This document shows, in pieces, positions 1 to 9,959 of a DNA stretch of 64,000 nucleotides. Under the pieces are notes generated by a model. The model was not told where the DNA came from, made no database searches, and was given only the letters and a program-made list of their open reading frames with translations. Source of the stretch: Marinilabiliales bacterium (GTDB lineage: Bacteria; Bacteroidota; Bacteroidia; Bacteroidales; ML635J-15); contig PKTB01000021.1 of the NCBI GenBank assembly GCA_002869385.1, forward strand, positions 178,870-242,869. Direction: 5' to 3'. A program made the translations under genes and the position numbers. Each line of letters starts with the position of its first letter. Position 1 is the first letter of the stretch.

Positions 1-2413
1 TATAGAAATTAAAGTTTACATCAAAATTAAATGCATTTGCAATAGGTAATTCTTCAAGAGGATTCAAACTCGTAATCAACTCTGTTCCATCGTTAATAGT
101 AACATCTGTATTTTCACAAGTAAGTGTCAAAGTAAGGTCTGACATAATGGATTAAGTTGCGTTACGAACAGTTAAATTCACATCAACATTTTCACCCCAT
201 TCTATCTGATCATTATTACTTGTAACAATTTCATAATCAATTATCAATCCTTCAGTAGAAATAGGGATAGTCTTTTTATCAACCATTCCTTTCGCATCTG
301 TTACTTTGAAATTCAACGGATATGCAAGTATTTCATCAGTTGGAGTACCGGTAAGTAGCCCATCTTCGGATAGCGTGAAAATTTCAGGTGGTGTCATAGG
401 TACAAATTCATAACCTATACCGGATATGCTTTCCATCCCTCCACTCTGAGGAGTATATGTATAATTTAATAAATCACCATAAGAAACTCCAGATGACCAT
501 ACCTGATCATTTGTAGGTGTTATATCATTATAATAAATTGAAACTGTACCATCGCTCTCCAATTGCATGGATACATCTATACCTGAGCCCTCCCATCTAA
601 TAACATAATAATCGGCACCACTTGTGTAATATACATTAAATGTTGTATTTGAGAAAAATGCTGCAATACTCTTACGATGTAAAAAGCTAACAGAATTAGC
701 ACTCCAGCTATTGTTATTGTATGGCAAACTATATGATTCACCTGTAAAGTCAATCAGCCCATTTGTTTTTAAATAAAATCCTGTATATGTTTCTCCATAA
801 AACTCAAATTCAAATGGTAAATCAATATAAGTACCTGACAAATTTGTAGTAGCTGCAGGTAATGCTCCTGCCATTTCAGACATTGAATAATCCATATCAA
901 ATTCCCATCTATAGGGAGATGTTCCACCTGTTGCCTCCATTTGATATTCATAATCATGATATACATTTGCATTTGGTAAAGTCGCTGTTGTTATTTCAGG
1001 AGAATCAAAAACAGGAGTATGTTCTACACTCACTGTTGTCACACCGTTTTGAACAATAGAAACATTGGACTCACTACATGCATACTCAACAGGAGAACCG
1101 GTATAATAATCAATCAATGAAAAACTCTGAATCTCACCACTTCCCCAACTATCATCATCATTTTCAAGAACCTGAAAAAAGAATTTCAATGGAGTCCCTG
1201 AATTAAAATGATGTAAAAGAGGACTTACATCTAAACCTAATTCAATGTATTTTGCATCTTCCTCTGTGCCTCCTTGCATAGACTGTTCTCCACCTTGATA
1301 ATCCACAATTGGAAAACTCATATAATAATCTGGTTCGGTAGCAGTCAAATTAGAACTTACACCAGCCATAATTTTAATTCTCTGCCTGTTGGAATAATAC
1401 AAATTAACTTTATAAGTTAACAATGGAGAGTATTCTTTAATAGGATACAATACATTAGCTGTATGATTCCATATTCCACCTTCATTTGAAGCCAAAGCTA
1501 GTGTTCTATACATCATCCATCCATCATAAGGTGTACCGTATGTATTATTCATTTTAAACCCACCAATTTCCCAATCACGTGGGTCTACAATTCCATCACC
1601 AGTAATATCAATATCGTTAGTATAATATCCATCTCCATTAAAATCCCATCTAATAGAATCGTTATAACCGGTTATTGTAATACCATGGTTTGGTGATGCC
1701 CCCCAACTAATAATAACTTTTTCTCCAGCATGTTCTGTTCCGAAAGGAAGTGTATTTGTAGGACTCTGATATTGAGAATAGAAAAATGCCATGCCGCCAA
1801 TATCAGAACCATCAAGATGATCATTAAGCCAGTGTTTTAGTGTCATTATTCCTTCTTCTGTGGAACAATTAATTGCATAAGCTTTACTTATTCTATTGTG
1901 CATACCTTCATAATACTCATCATATCCCGACATAAATCTTTGATCTCCACCATAATCATGAGTTCCGCCATCTGTTACCATATTAGGATTTCCAACGATT
2001 TTTAAAACTGCTAAAGAATGGTAATAACTAGCACCATGATAACCATTACCGCCATTCTCCCAATTCCAGGTAAAATGAGTAGGATATTTATTTTCTGTTA
2101 AACTTCCATCAAGTTCTCTAATTATATTAATTTCGTATGTAAAGCCATTTCCAACACATGCAGCCTGGCCACAACATAAACCACTCTGCTGAAATAAGCC
2201 TGAATAACAGGTCTGTATAGTATTATCTACCTCGTAAGGTACAGATTTATTTTTATACGATACCGGTAGTTTCAATTCAGGAAGACTCGCTAACTCAATT
2301 TGCTCTTTATGTGTTAAAGATTTTAAAGTAAGCTGTTCAGGATTTACATCCTTTTGTGAATACAGTAAACTGCTTGAAATGATTAATGCAACAAATATTA
2401 CACTTATTCTCAT
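1..2413 (-). CDS. Papain-like (C1-type) secreted cysteine peptidase, partial, one in-frame stop
   Basis: Probable secreted peptidase whose 3' end lies beyond the window. Residues 1-19 form a signal peptide. A CGQAAC motif (about 81-86) would carry the nucleophile, His243 lies in PNHGITITGY, and NNTYG (289-293) matches the Asn-x-Trp-Gly region of papain. Between His and Asn sit two Asp/Asn-rich loops (DFNGDG, DITGDG) like EF-hand or dockerin calcium sites. Beyond residue 450 there are Ig-like and putative-Ig repeats. A TAA at 152-154 ends the frame after 753 residues, but the same frame then runs open to base 1 with a typical beta-rich continuation (LTLTLTCENTDVTINDGTE), so the stop looks internal. 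The next gene upstream (2417-4864) is a paralogue and the two are probably co-transcribed. The fold assignment is from motifs only. Confidence 0.7.
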
Positions 2414-2416
2414 ATT

Positions 2417-4864
2417 TTATATTTTTACAATTTTATGATGATACAATTGATCATTTATCTTTATTTCGATATAATATATCCCATCCTTAAATTGAGAAAG
2501 ATTTAAAGAATAGAGTTTTGAATTACTAATAATGTCATTATATACTTTCTTTCCGGTCCCATTAAAAACATAAATCACAGCATTTTCATAATCAAATTTA
2601 CTTAAATCCACAATAATATTTGATTCAACAGGATTTGGATATATTGATAAGACGTTAGAATCTACAATTTTGTTTTCTATTTTAGTCGTCAATTCATATT
2701 GAACAACATTTGAAATACCATTTGCATCAGTTAGCTTAACTCTGAATGGGTAATTATTTACAACACCTGTCTCACCATAAAGGACACCACTTTGATTAAT
2801 ATAAAGACCTGTTGGTACTGATGTTGTACTTATTGTAATACAAGTGTTTGGAGATGGGATTTCATCCATCCAAATCATAGTATTATCTGATTGATTTCCA
2901 AACGAAATTCCACCAATATTGGAAAAAATGGATTTTAGGTTCTCATTTCCATACTTAAATTTTATTGTTCCATCCGCAGATAACTCACAAGCAAAATTAC
3001 TAGAGGTCCATGGCTCTGAATATCTATCAGATCCTTGCCATCGAATCCTTATAGTATCTTCCTCTATCTCATACCACATTCCATCACCAGTTTCAAAATC
3101 ATTTATTAGACTATATCTTGCAAGTGGTGCAATGACCTTCTCATTTATAAAAAATGGATATAAATGCTCGCGAAATTGGGTCCATACATTAGTGGTGGAA
3201 AAAGGCAAGATATAGCCATTAGTATGTACTCTGATTGCATCTGTTTCTTGCTTCCCAAAGGGAAAGTTAAAAGGTAAATCAATATCAACAACTCCGTCAA
3301 AATCTTCATCAGGAGTAAGCTTCGTTCCTTCAAACTCATCAAAACTCTCAGTTGAATACATATAATCTACAACTGGCAACAGTTCCCATTTATAAGGTGG
3401 TGTCCCACCTGAATATTCCAAAGGATACCAAATAGAACTTTCACTTGTTAATACAGGCAGACTTTCTGTGGATATTATAGGAATATCATGCGAATCCAAT
3501 GTTACATTAACATTTACTACCGTTTCTGAATCATTATTTAAATCAGTTATAGTATTATAAGTATATTCTTGTGAAACAGACCCACTATAATCAATAACAG
3601 TAAATTCTTGAATCTCTCCTTCATAATTCCCACTTGGGTCAGCTTCTGTGACAATTAAAAAGATTTTTGCTTCCTTATCGTTATTAAAATACTCTAATAA
3701 AGGTGTAATATCCAGACCAAACTCAATTGTTTTGTCAGCTTCTGATGTACTTCCTTGCATATAGAAATTCCCACACTGAAAATTAAATATTGAGAAATCT
3801 CTAACATACTCCCATGTTTCAGAGTCAATATCTGCAGAAATTCCAACTTTCACTTTAATCGCTTGTCTAGAAGTGTGCTTTAATCTTATTTTTGCTGTCA
3901 ATAAAGGTTCGTAATCAATTTTTGGTTCTAGAACATGTACATAATTATTTAGTATTCCTCCTTCTGGATACGCATCGGCAAAACACTTATACATCATCCA
4001 GCAATATCCTGATCCTTGCCATGAAGGACCAAAACTTTCTGCTAACTTAAATCCTCCTTTTTCATAATCCCGTACATCAATTTGTCCGTCACCATTTAAA
4101 TCAATATCATTGGTATATTCACCATCGTCATTATAATCAAAACAAACATTATCATCGTATCCCACGATTGTTCTAGCATGTAGTGCATCATCACCACATT
4201 TTGTTATTACATATTCACCTTCGTGTGGGGTTCCTGAGTCAAAATCTGTAGCACCTCCAGTAGCAATATTTGCAAGAAAAGTAGCTGTGCCACCAAAGTA
4301 CTCACTCCCACAGTTATCATAAACCCATGATTTCAAAGTAGTTAAACCATTAATCGTATTTGTCCTAATTTTATAATATTCATCAATCCGATTATGCATT
4401 AAGTTGTAATATTGCTCGTATCCACTTATCCATATTGAACTATCACGTTGAATATCTGATTCGCACTCGCCTAGGATTGGAACCCCGAGCTGCTTCATCA
4501 TCTCCATACTAATTATATAATTATCCCCATACCACCCTGTACCACCGTTACCAAAATTCCATGGAAAATAAACAGAATATTGATTTTCCATTAATGATGA
4601 ATTTAGATCTTTACGTTTGTTTGTTTCAAAAGTCATCATGTAATACGAGCATGCAACCTGATTACAAACCCAATCTGTTTGTAAATATACAGGAGGCAAA
4701 TATTCTGACTCAGTAAAATCCACAGCAGATGGTAAAAACTCTTCATAATACTCCACCCCTTCTTCATTTAATTCAATATAGCCATCCTGAATTGTAATTT
4801 TACTCTGTGCAAAAATCATCAAGCCATTTAACAGAAAAATAACTATTATTTGGATCTCTTTCAT
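2417..4864 (-). CDS. Papain-like (C1-type) cysteine peptidase with T9SS sorting domain
   Basis: Paralogue of the adjacent downstream gene, three bases apart. I start at the ATG at 4862-4864, which gives a clean signal peptide (MKEIQIIVIFLLNGLMIFAQ); the frame is open further upstream but that would overlap uvrB and its leader. CNQVAC (about 67-72) aligns with the CGQAAC nucleophile region of the neighbour, and LHARTIVGYDD holds the His. The third catalytic position reads AESFG where the neighbour has NNTYG, so the usual Asn is replaced. The same calcium-site-like insert (DYNDDG, DLNGDG) is present. The C-terminus (LSIYPNPVESNI to HHKIVKI) is a T9SS type A domain, so the protein should be exported and surface-attached or released. 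No internal stop. Confidence 0.72.
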   Translation of the reverse strand: MKEIQIIVIFLLNGLMIFAQSKITIQDGYIELNEEGVEYYEEFLPSAVDFTESEYLPPVYLQTDWVCNQVACSYYMMTFETNKRKDLNSSLMENQYSVYFPWNFGNGGTGWYGDNYIISMEMMKQLGVPILGECESDIQRDSSIWISGYEQYYNLMHNRIDEYYKIRTNTINGLTTLKSWVYDNCGSEYFGGTATFLANIATGGATDFDSGTPHEGEYVITKCGDDALHARTIVGYDDNVCFDYNDDGEYTNDIDLNGDGQIDVRDYEKGGFKLAESFGPSWQGSGYCWMMYKCFADAYPEGGILNNYVHVLEPKIDYEPLLTAKIRLKHTSRQAIKVKVGISADIDSETWEYVRDFSIFNFQCGNFYMQGSTSEADKTIEFGLDITPLLEYFNNDKEAKIFLIVTEADPSGNYEGEIQEFTVIDYSGSVSQEYTYNTITDLNNDSETVVNVNVTLDSHDIPIISTESLPVLTSESSIWYPLEYSGGTPPYKWELLPVVDYMYSTESFDEFEGTKLTPDEDFDGVVDIDLPFNFPFGKQETDAIRVHTNGYILPFSTTNVWTQFREHLYPFFINEKVIAPLARYSLINDFETGDGMWYEIEEDTIRIRWQGSDRYSEPWTSSNFACELSADGTIKFKYGNENLKSIFSNIGGISFGNQSDNTMIWMDEIPSPNTCITISTTSVPTGLYINQSGVLYGETGVVNNYPFRVKLTDANGISNVVQYELTTKIENKIVDSNVLSIYPNPVESNIIVDLSKFDYENAVIYVFNGTGKKVYNDIISNSKLYSLNLSQFKDGIYYIEIKINDQLYHHKIVKI

Positions 4865-4941
4865 AAAGGATTTTTTTGCAATATACTCAATTTTTGAAGT
4901 ATTTATGGTAATTTTGTCAAATATCATACTACTAGATTTTA

Positions 4942-6954
4942 ATGGACTATAAATTACTATCAGAATACAGACCAACCGGTGATCAACCAGAAGCAATAAG
5001 GCAATTAAGCAATGGAATTATAGATGGAATTGAACACCAAACACTTCTTGGTGTTACCGGAAGTGGTAAGACTTTTACAATTGCAAATGTTATTCAAAAT
5101 GCAAATAAACCTGTTCTGGTACTTAGTCATAACAAAACACTTGCAGCGCAACTTTATAGCGAGTTTAAAGAATTCTTTCCTGAAAATGCAGTAGAATATT
5201 TCGTTTCATATTATGATTACTATCAACATGAAGCATATTTGCCTATTACTGACACATATATAGAAAAAGATCTATCGATAAATGACGAAATCGAAAAGCT
5301 AAGATTAAGTACAACAAGTGCTTTATTATCGGGACGAAGAGACGTTATTGTAGTTAGTTCTGTTTCATGCATATATGGGATAGGGAATCCTGAAGATTTC
5401 CATTCTAATACTCTTGAAATATCAGTTGGTCAGAACTATGGACGAGATATCTTATTAAGACATTTGGTGGACTCACTATATTTTAGGTCAGATATCGATT
5501 TTAGGCGAGGTAGTTTTAGGGTGAAGGGTGATACAATTGATGTTTTTCTGGCTTATCATGATATTGCAATGCGGATAATTTTCTGGGATGATGAAATAGA
5601 AGAAATCTATTCTTTTGAGCCTTTTACAGGTGAAAAAATTGAACGCTTAGAAGTAGCAAAAATCTATCCTGCAAATATTTTTGTCACAACAAAAGACAGA
5701 ATTAAACAAGCAATAATTCATATCCAGGACGATATGATGGAACAAGTTGCTTATTTTAATGAAATAGGTAAACCTCTGGAGGCAAAACGCCTCAAAGAAA
5801 GAGTAACTTATGATCTTGAAATGATAAGAGAGCTGGGACATTGCAGTGGTATCGAAAATTATTCACGATATTTTGACGGAAGAAAGCCAGGGACTCGTCC
5901 TTTTTGTCTTATCGATTACTTTCCGGATGATTTTATAACGATAGTTGATGAGAGTCATGTTACTATTCCCCAAATTGGTGCAATGTATGGAGGTGACAGG
6001 TCAATAAAAGAAAATCTTGTAAACTATGGATTTCGTTTACCAGCTGCAATAGATAACAGACCATTAAAATTTGAAGAGTTTGAGTCTTTGATGAATCAGA
6101 CAATCTATGTAAGTGCGACACCAGCAGATTTTGAACTTAATAAATCTGAAGGGATTGTTGTTGAACAAGTAATTCGTCCAACAGGCTTACTTGATCCTCA
6201 GATTGAAGTGCGACCATCAGAAAATCAGATTGATGATTTAATGCACGAAATTCAAATAAGAGCCAATAAAAACGAACGAATTCTTGTAACAACTCTTACA
6301 AAAAGAATGGCGGAAGAACTAACAAAATATCTTTCAAGATATCAGGTTAGATGCAGATATATCCATTCCGATGTAGATACCTTAGAAAGAGTTCAGATTT
6401 TATCGGATTTACGATCAGGAATATTTGATGTGCTTATTGGAGTTAATCTTCTAAGAGAAGGACTTGATTTACCTGAGGTTTCTTTAGTTGCGATAATTGA
6501 TGCTGATAAAGAGGGATTTTTACGCTCAGAAAGGTCGCTAACTCAAACTGCTGGTCGTGCAGCCAGAAACCTAAATGGCAAGGTTATTATGTATGCTGAT
6601 AAGATAACAGGATCAATGCAAAGAACAATAGATGAGACAAACAGAAGAAGAGAAAAACAATTAAAATACAATGCAGACAATAATATAACTCCTACACAGA
6701 TAATCAAAGCACAAAGACAAATTATCGGACAAAAGAAAACCGAAGACATCTCTGATTACAACACTGCCGAAATAGAAACTCGTTTAGCCGCAGATCCGGT
6801 TATTAAATATATGGATACAAAAGCTCTTGAGAAAGCAATCAAGAACACTAAAAAGCAAATGGAGGCTGCAGCATCTAAACTAGACTTTGTTGAAGCTGCA
6901 CGATTACGTGATGAAATGTACGCTTTGGAAAAGCTGTTGAAAACTAAGCAATAA
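4942..6954 (+). CDS. uvrB: Excinuclease ABC subunit B
   Basis: UvrB is the DNA-damage verifying helicase-like subunit of nucleotide excision repair; it is loaded by UvrA and recruits UvrC. The 670-residue length is normal. It starts MDYKLLSEYRPTGDQPEAI, has Walker A GVTGSGKT (about 38-45), the beta-hairpin region YYDYYQHEAYLP, the DESHV motif, the helicase motif VI region QTAGRAARN, and a C-terminal UVR motif (LDFVEAARLRDEMYALEKLL) that contacts UvrC. A TAnnTTTG-type -7 box (TAATTTTG, 4909-4916) lies just upstream, though I see no well-spaced -33 partner. It is divergent from the peptidase pair. No anomaly seen. Confidence 0.98.
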   Translation: MDYKLLSEYRPTGDQPEAIRQLSNGIIDGIEHQTLLGVTGSGKTFTIANVIQNANKPVLVLSHNKTLAAQLYSEFKEFFPENAVEYFVSYYDYYQHEAYLPITDTYIEKDLSINDEIEKLRLSTTSALLSGRRDVIVVSSVSCIYGIGNPEDFHSNTLEISVGQNYGRDILLRHLVDSLYFRSDIDFRRGSFRVKGDTIDVFLAYHDIAMRIIFWDDEIEEIYSFEPFTGEKIERLEVAKIYPANIFVTTKDRIKQAIIHIQDDMMEQVAYFNEIGKPLEAKRLKERVTYDLEMIRELGHCSGIENYSRYFDGRKPGTRPFCLIDYFPDDFITIVDESHVTIPQIGAMYGGDRSIKENLVNYGFRLPAAIDNRPLKFEEFESLMNQTIYVSATPADFELNKSEGIVVEQVIRPTGLLDPQIEVRPSENQIDDLMHEIQIRANKNERILVTTLTKRMAEELTKYLSRYQVRCRYIHSDVDTLERVQILSDLRSGIFDVLIGVNLLREGLDLPEVSLVAIIDADKEGFLRSERSLTQTAGRAARNLNGKVIMYADKITGSMQRTIDETNRRREKQLKYNADNNITPTQIIKAQRQIIGQKKTEDISDYNTAEIETRLAADPVIKYMDTKALEKAIKNTKKQMEAAASKLDFVEAARLRDEMYALEKLLKTKQ

Positions 6955-7070
6955 GTGTTAATAGTTATTAAGCTTCTTTTATTGTTGTTTTCTTATTAAC
7001 TGCTAATTTCGACAAATCAAATAAAGTCGAATTTATAAGTATTTTATTAAATCCAAAAACCAAATAAATT

Positions 7071-8606
7071 ATGAATCCACTGGTAATTACAGGAAATAAT
7101 TTAACAATTGAAAATGTTGTTGAAGTAGCTCGTCATGGCAGAAAAGTAGAACTTTCAGCTGATGCATTAGAAAGAATAAAAGTTTGTAGAGCAATGCTAG
7201 AAAAGAAAATTGACGCAAACGAAATTATGTATGGTGTTAACACCGGTATTGGTGAATTTTCTGAAGTTGTTTTAGATGATGAACAAGTAAAACAGTTTCA
7301 AAAATATCTGGTATATAACCACGCAGCAGGTATTGGAGACCCAGCACCAATTGAGTACATCAGGGGTGCAATGCTGGGAAGAATTAATGTTCATGCTCAT
7401 GGCAATAGTGGCATACGACCTGTAATTACTCAGACTTTAGTAGATATGCTAAATAAAGGTGTAACTCCTTTTGTATGTCAAAAAGGGTCTGTTGGTGCTT
7501 GTGGCGACCTTGCTCCAATGTCTCAAATTGCTCTTTTGCTAATGGGTGAAGGAAAAGCTTATTACGAAGGAGAACTTCTTGAAGGAAAAGATGCAATGGA
7601 CAAAGCAGGAATTGAAGTGCCGGGTCTAAGAGCAAGAGACGGTTTAGGAACTATTAATGGTTCGAACGTTTTAACAGCAATGAGTGCAATTTTCCTTTTT
7701 GATGCAAACAATTGGCTAAAGCAAGCAGAGATTGCTGCATCCATGTCACTCGAAGCACTTAGAGCTAACATGAAGCCTTATACTTCTTTATTACATGAAG
7801 CTCGTGGCTTTAGCGGAGCAATAAGATCGGCAAAAGCTATTGAAAAATGTGTAACAGGTGGTGATTTAAAAGAAGGTCGTGTAAAGTGTAAAGTTCAGGA
7901 TGCTTATTCAATGCGATCAACTACTCAGGTTATTGGTGCTGCTCATGATGCACTTGCTTATGCAAAATCACAGGTTGAGATTGAATTAAACGGTGTTGGT
8001 GACAACCCGATTTTCTTTCCTGACAAAGACTTAGCTCTTTCAGGAGCAAACTTCCAGGGAACTCCTGTTTCCGTACCAATGGAAATGGCAGGAACTGTAA
8101 TAACAATGATTTCTGTATTATCAGAAAGAAGAATGAACAGACTTAATAACCATGCACTTAGTGTTGGATTGCCAGCTTTCTTAACAAAAGGTGCCGGAAT
8201 GTTCTCAGGTCTAATGCTAAGTCAATACACTGCTGATATGCAAATTGTTGAACAAAAAATATTATCTGCACCTGCCAGTATTCAATCTATTCCAGCAGCG
8301 GCTGACCAAGAAGACTTTGTATCAATGGGTATGAATACAGCTATTAAAAACTTCCAGATTCTTGATAACGCATACGGTGTATTAGGAATAGAGTTTATGG
8401 CAGCTGCACAAGCTCTTGATTTCAGAAAAGAAGAAATTGAAACATTTGGAAAGGGAACAACAAAAGCATGGCAAACCGTTAGAAAACATGTAGAATTCCT
8501 TGAAATTGACAGGCCTCTTTATCCTGATCATACAGCAATGAAAGAACTTGTAAAATCATGTGAAATTCTTAAAGAAGTTGAAGCTGAAATTGGAAGTCTG
8601 GAGTAA
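7071..8606 (+). CDS. hutH: Histidine/aromatic amino acid ammonia-lyase (HutH family)
   Basis: Member of the MIO-dependent ammonia-lyase family, which removes ammonia from His (to urocanate), Phe or Tyr. The 511-residue length, the YGVNTGIG substrate loop (about 54-61), the GNSGIRP stretch and the NHALSVGLPA region all fit. The prosthetic group normally forms from Ala-Ser-Gly; here the motif is GSVGACGDLAP, so residue 144 is Cys (GCT TGT GGC). The selectivity pair is Asn83-His84 where histidine lyases have Ser-His, which points to histidine or another aromatic substrate. No hutU, hutI or hutG lies nearby, so a histidine-degradation operon is not supported by context. The family is certain; the substrate is not. 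Confidence 0.88.
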   Translation: MNPLVITGNNLTIENVVEVARHGRKVELSADALERIKVCRAMLEKKIDANEIMYGVNTGIGEFSEVVLDDEQVKQFQKYLVYNHAAGIGDPAPIEYIRGAMLGRINVHAHGNSGIRPVITQTLVDMLNKGVTPFVCQKGSVGACGDLAPMSQIALLLMGEGKAYYEGELLEGKDAMDKAGIEVPGLRARDGLGTINGSNVLTAMSAIFLFDANNWLKQAEIAASMSLEALRANMKPYTSLLHEARGFSGAIRSAKAIEKCVTGGDLKEGRVKCKVQDAYSMRSTTQVIGAAHDALAYAKSQVEIELNGVGDNPIFFPDKDLALSGANFQGTPVSVPMEMAGTVITMISVLSERRMNRLNNHALSVGLPAFLTKGAGMFSGLMLSQYTADMQIVEQKILSAPASIQSIPAAADQEDFVSMGMNTAIKNFQILDNAYGVLGIEFMAAAQALDFRKEEIETFGKGTTKAWQTVRKHVEFLEIDRPLYPDHTAMKELVKSCEILKEVEAEIGSLE

Positions 8607-8620
8607 ATAATATCAGGGGT

Positions 8621-8719
8621 GAGGCTTAAGAGTTAAGGGTTAAGGGTTAAGGTTTTTTATGGTTTTGATAACGTAAGCTAAGTAAAATCCTTAAACCTTA
8701 ACCCTCAAGCCTTAATTTT
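8621..8719. repeat. Imperfect inverted repeat between convergent genes
   Basis: Left arm 8621-8658 contains tandem GGGTTAA units; right arm 8684-8719 is its imperfect reverse complement (TTAACCCTCAAGCCTTAA). The element lies between the end of the ammonia-lyase gene and the end of the OmpA-like gene, so it could fold on either transcript and act as a bidirectional terminator. The short tandem units suggest a dispersed intergenic repeat. Confidence 0.6.
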
Positions 8720-8730
8720 CTTTTCCTATA

Positions 8731-9618
8731 TTATTTCTCAACGATCATAATCTCAACACGACGATTATGGTCTTCTTCAAAGGCATTTCTTTCCTCAGTA
8801 TATAATTTATTACTTGACCCTAAACCAACATAGGACATGCGTTCAGCTTCAATACCATTCTTTATTAAATAATTATAGACAGCCTCTGCTCTATTTACAC
8901 TTAAGTTATTATTTTGATTCACTCTATCCCATCCATCAAGACCATCATCCTGGCAACATATATTACCTTGAATTTCTATTACCAAAGTAGGGTTGTTTTC
9001 CATCGCAAGATACAATTGTCTTAATGCATTTTCGGATTCAGGTTTAAAGTAAGGAGTTCCTCCTTCGAAGATAATATTCTCCAAAACAATCTTTTTACCT
9101 ACGATTAGGTTTTCTTCTGTAAGATTTGTAAATATCGGGATTACTACTTCCTCAATAGTATCTTCTATAGCAACTTTTTACACAACAATTTCTTGTTCAA
9201 CAGGCTCTTCTTCATATATAAAAACGACCTTACTAACTCGATGCTGCAAAATACCTCTATCATCAGGATTTCTTCTATTCTCGTATGAGCTAAACTGATG
9301 TACACCTTTCCCATTACACTCAGTAACAACAGATGCAGGCACTCCCTGACTTAATATATAGTTCTTTACCTGTTTTGCACGCTTCTGTGAAAGTTGCTGA
9401 TTGTGTGCAAATGTTCCAAGAAAGTCAGTATAAGAATTTATTTTAATCTCCTTAACATCTTTTTTTAGATAGTTCCTGATATCATTTTGAAATTCCCACT
9501 CTACACCCACAGAATCTATGCTATAATAGATTAATAGTGTATCACTGGTTTGAGCAAAAGTTAAACTACAAGAAAAAAGAATTGCAAGTACAATTAAGGC
9601 AAAGCGTGTAATCTTCAT
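8731..9618 (-). CDS. OmpA-family protein with two OmpA-like domains, one in-frame stop
   Basis: Probable periplasmic or outer-membrane-linked peptidoglycan-binding protein. Signal peptide at residues 1-22 (ending SLTFAQ). The first OmpA-like region (about 30-130) contains INSYTDFLGTFAHNQQLSQKRA; the second (about 185-295) contains LSVNRAEAVYNYLIKNGI and ends RRVEIMIVEK. A TAA at 9178-9180 (codon 147 of 296) splits the two, but the frame stays open through the linker without shift, so I treat it as one gene. If the stop is real, only the first domain is made and the second half (an internal ATG at 9082-9084) would be orphaned. It converges with the ammonia-lyase gene. Function beyond cell-wall binding is unknown. 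Confidence 0.75.
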
Positions 9619-9712
9619 GATATTTGTATTGTTACATAAATATAACTACGAAAAAACGAAATTATTTCTAATTCTTCTGAAAAACAGAAAAATATTTTAA
9701 TTTTGCAGCCTT

Positions 9713-9785
9713 GGTCCCATAGTTCAACGGATAGAATAGCAGTTTCCTAAACTGTAGATGCAGGTTCGATTCCTGCTGGGACTAC
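9713..9785 (+). tRNA. tRNA-Arg(CCT)
   Basis: Full cloverleaf: acceptor GGTCCCA / TGGGACT, anticodon stem-loop GCAGT-TTCCTAA-ACTGT giving anticodon CCT (codon AGG), and T-loop GGTTCGATTCC. A -7 box TAATTTTG at 9698-9705 lies just upstream. No CCA encoded. Its 3' end is duplicated downstream (see the repeat entry). Confidence 0.95.
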
Positions 9786-9924
9786 AAAGTAGTTACAGCA
9801 TAGCCACATTTAGTGGCTTTTTTCTTTTAAGAAAAAGAAACGAGGTTTATCCTGAGTGAAACCGAAGGGATTCCTGCTGTGACTACAAAGTAGATACAGC
9901 ATAGCCACATTTATTGGCTTTTTT
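9768..9924 (+). repeat. Direct repeat of the tRNA-Arg 3' end plus terminator
   Basis: A 56-bp unit, 9768-9823, spans the last part of tRNA-Arg and its terminator. A second copy, 9869-9924, differs at three positions only (gattcctgct.. start, ..ggctttttt end). The 45-bp interval holds CCTGAGTGAAACCGAAGG, resembling a dispersed intergenic repeat. Duplication of a tRNA 3' end is what integration leaves behind, so this could be a scar of an excised or tiny element; slippage duplication is the alternative. Confidence 0.8.
9801..9823 (+). terminator. Rho-independent terminator of tRNA-Arg
   Basis: AGCCAC-ATTTA-GTGGCT stem-loop followed by a T run, directly after the tRNA. A damaged copy of the same hairpin (ATTTATTGGCT) follows at about 9902-9925. 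Confidence 0.85.
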
Positions 9925-9959
9925 TAATAAGTATAGTATCATTGTTAAATTAACCAAAA

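Noticed and set aside
8731..9618. Two separate OmpA genes
   Set aside because: Both halves share a frame with an open linker and only the first has a signal peptide, so one gene with an internal stop is simpler.
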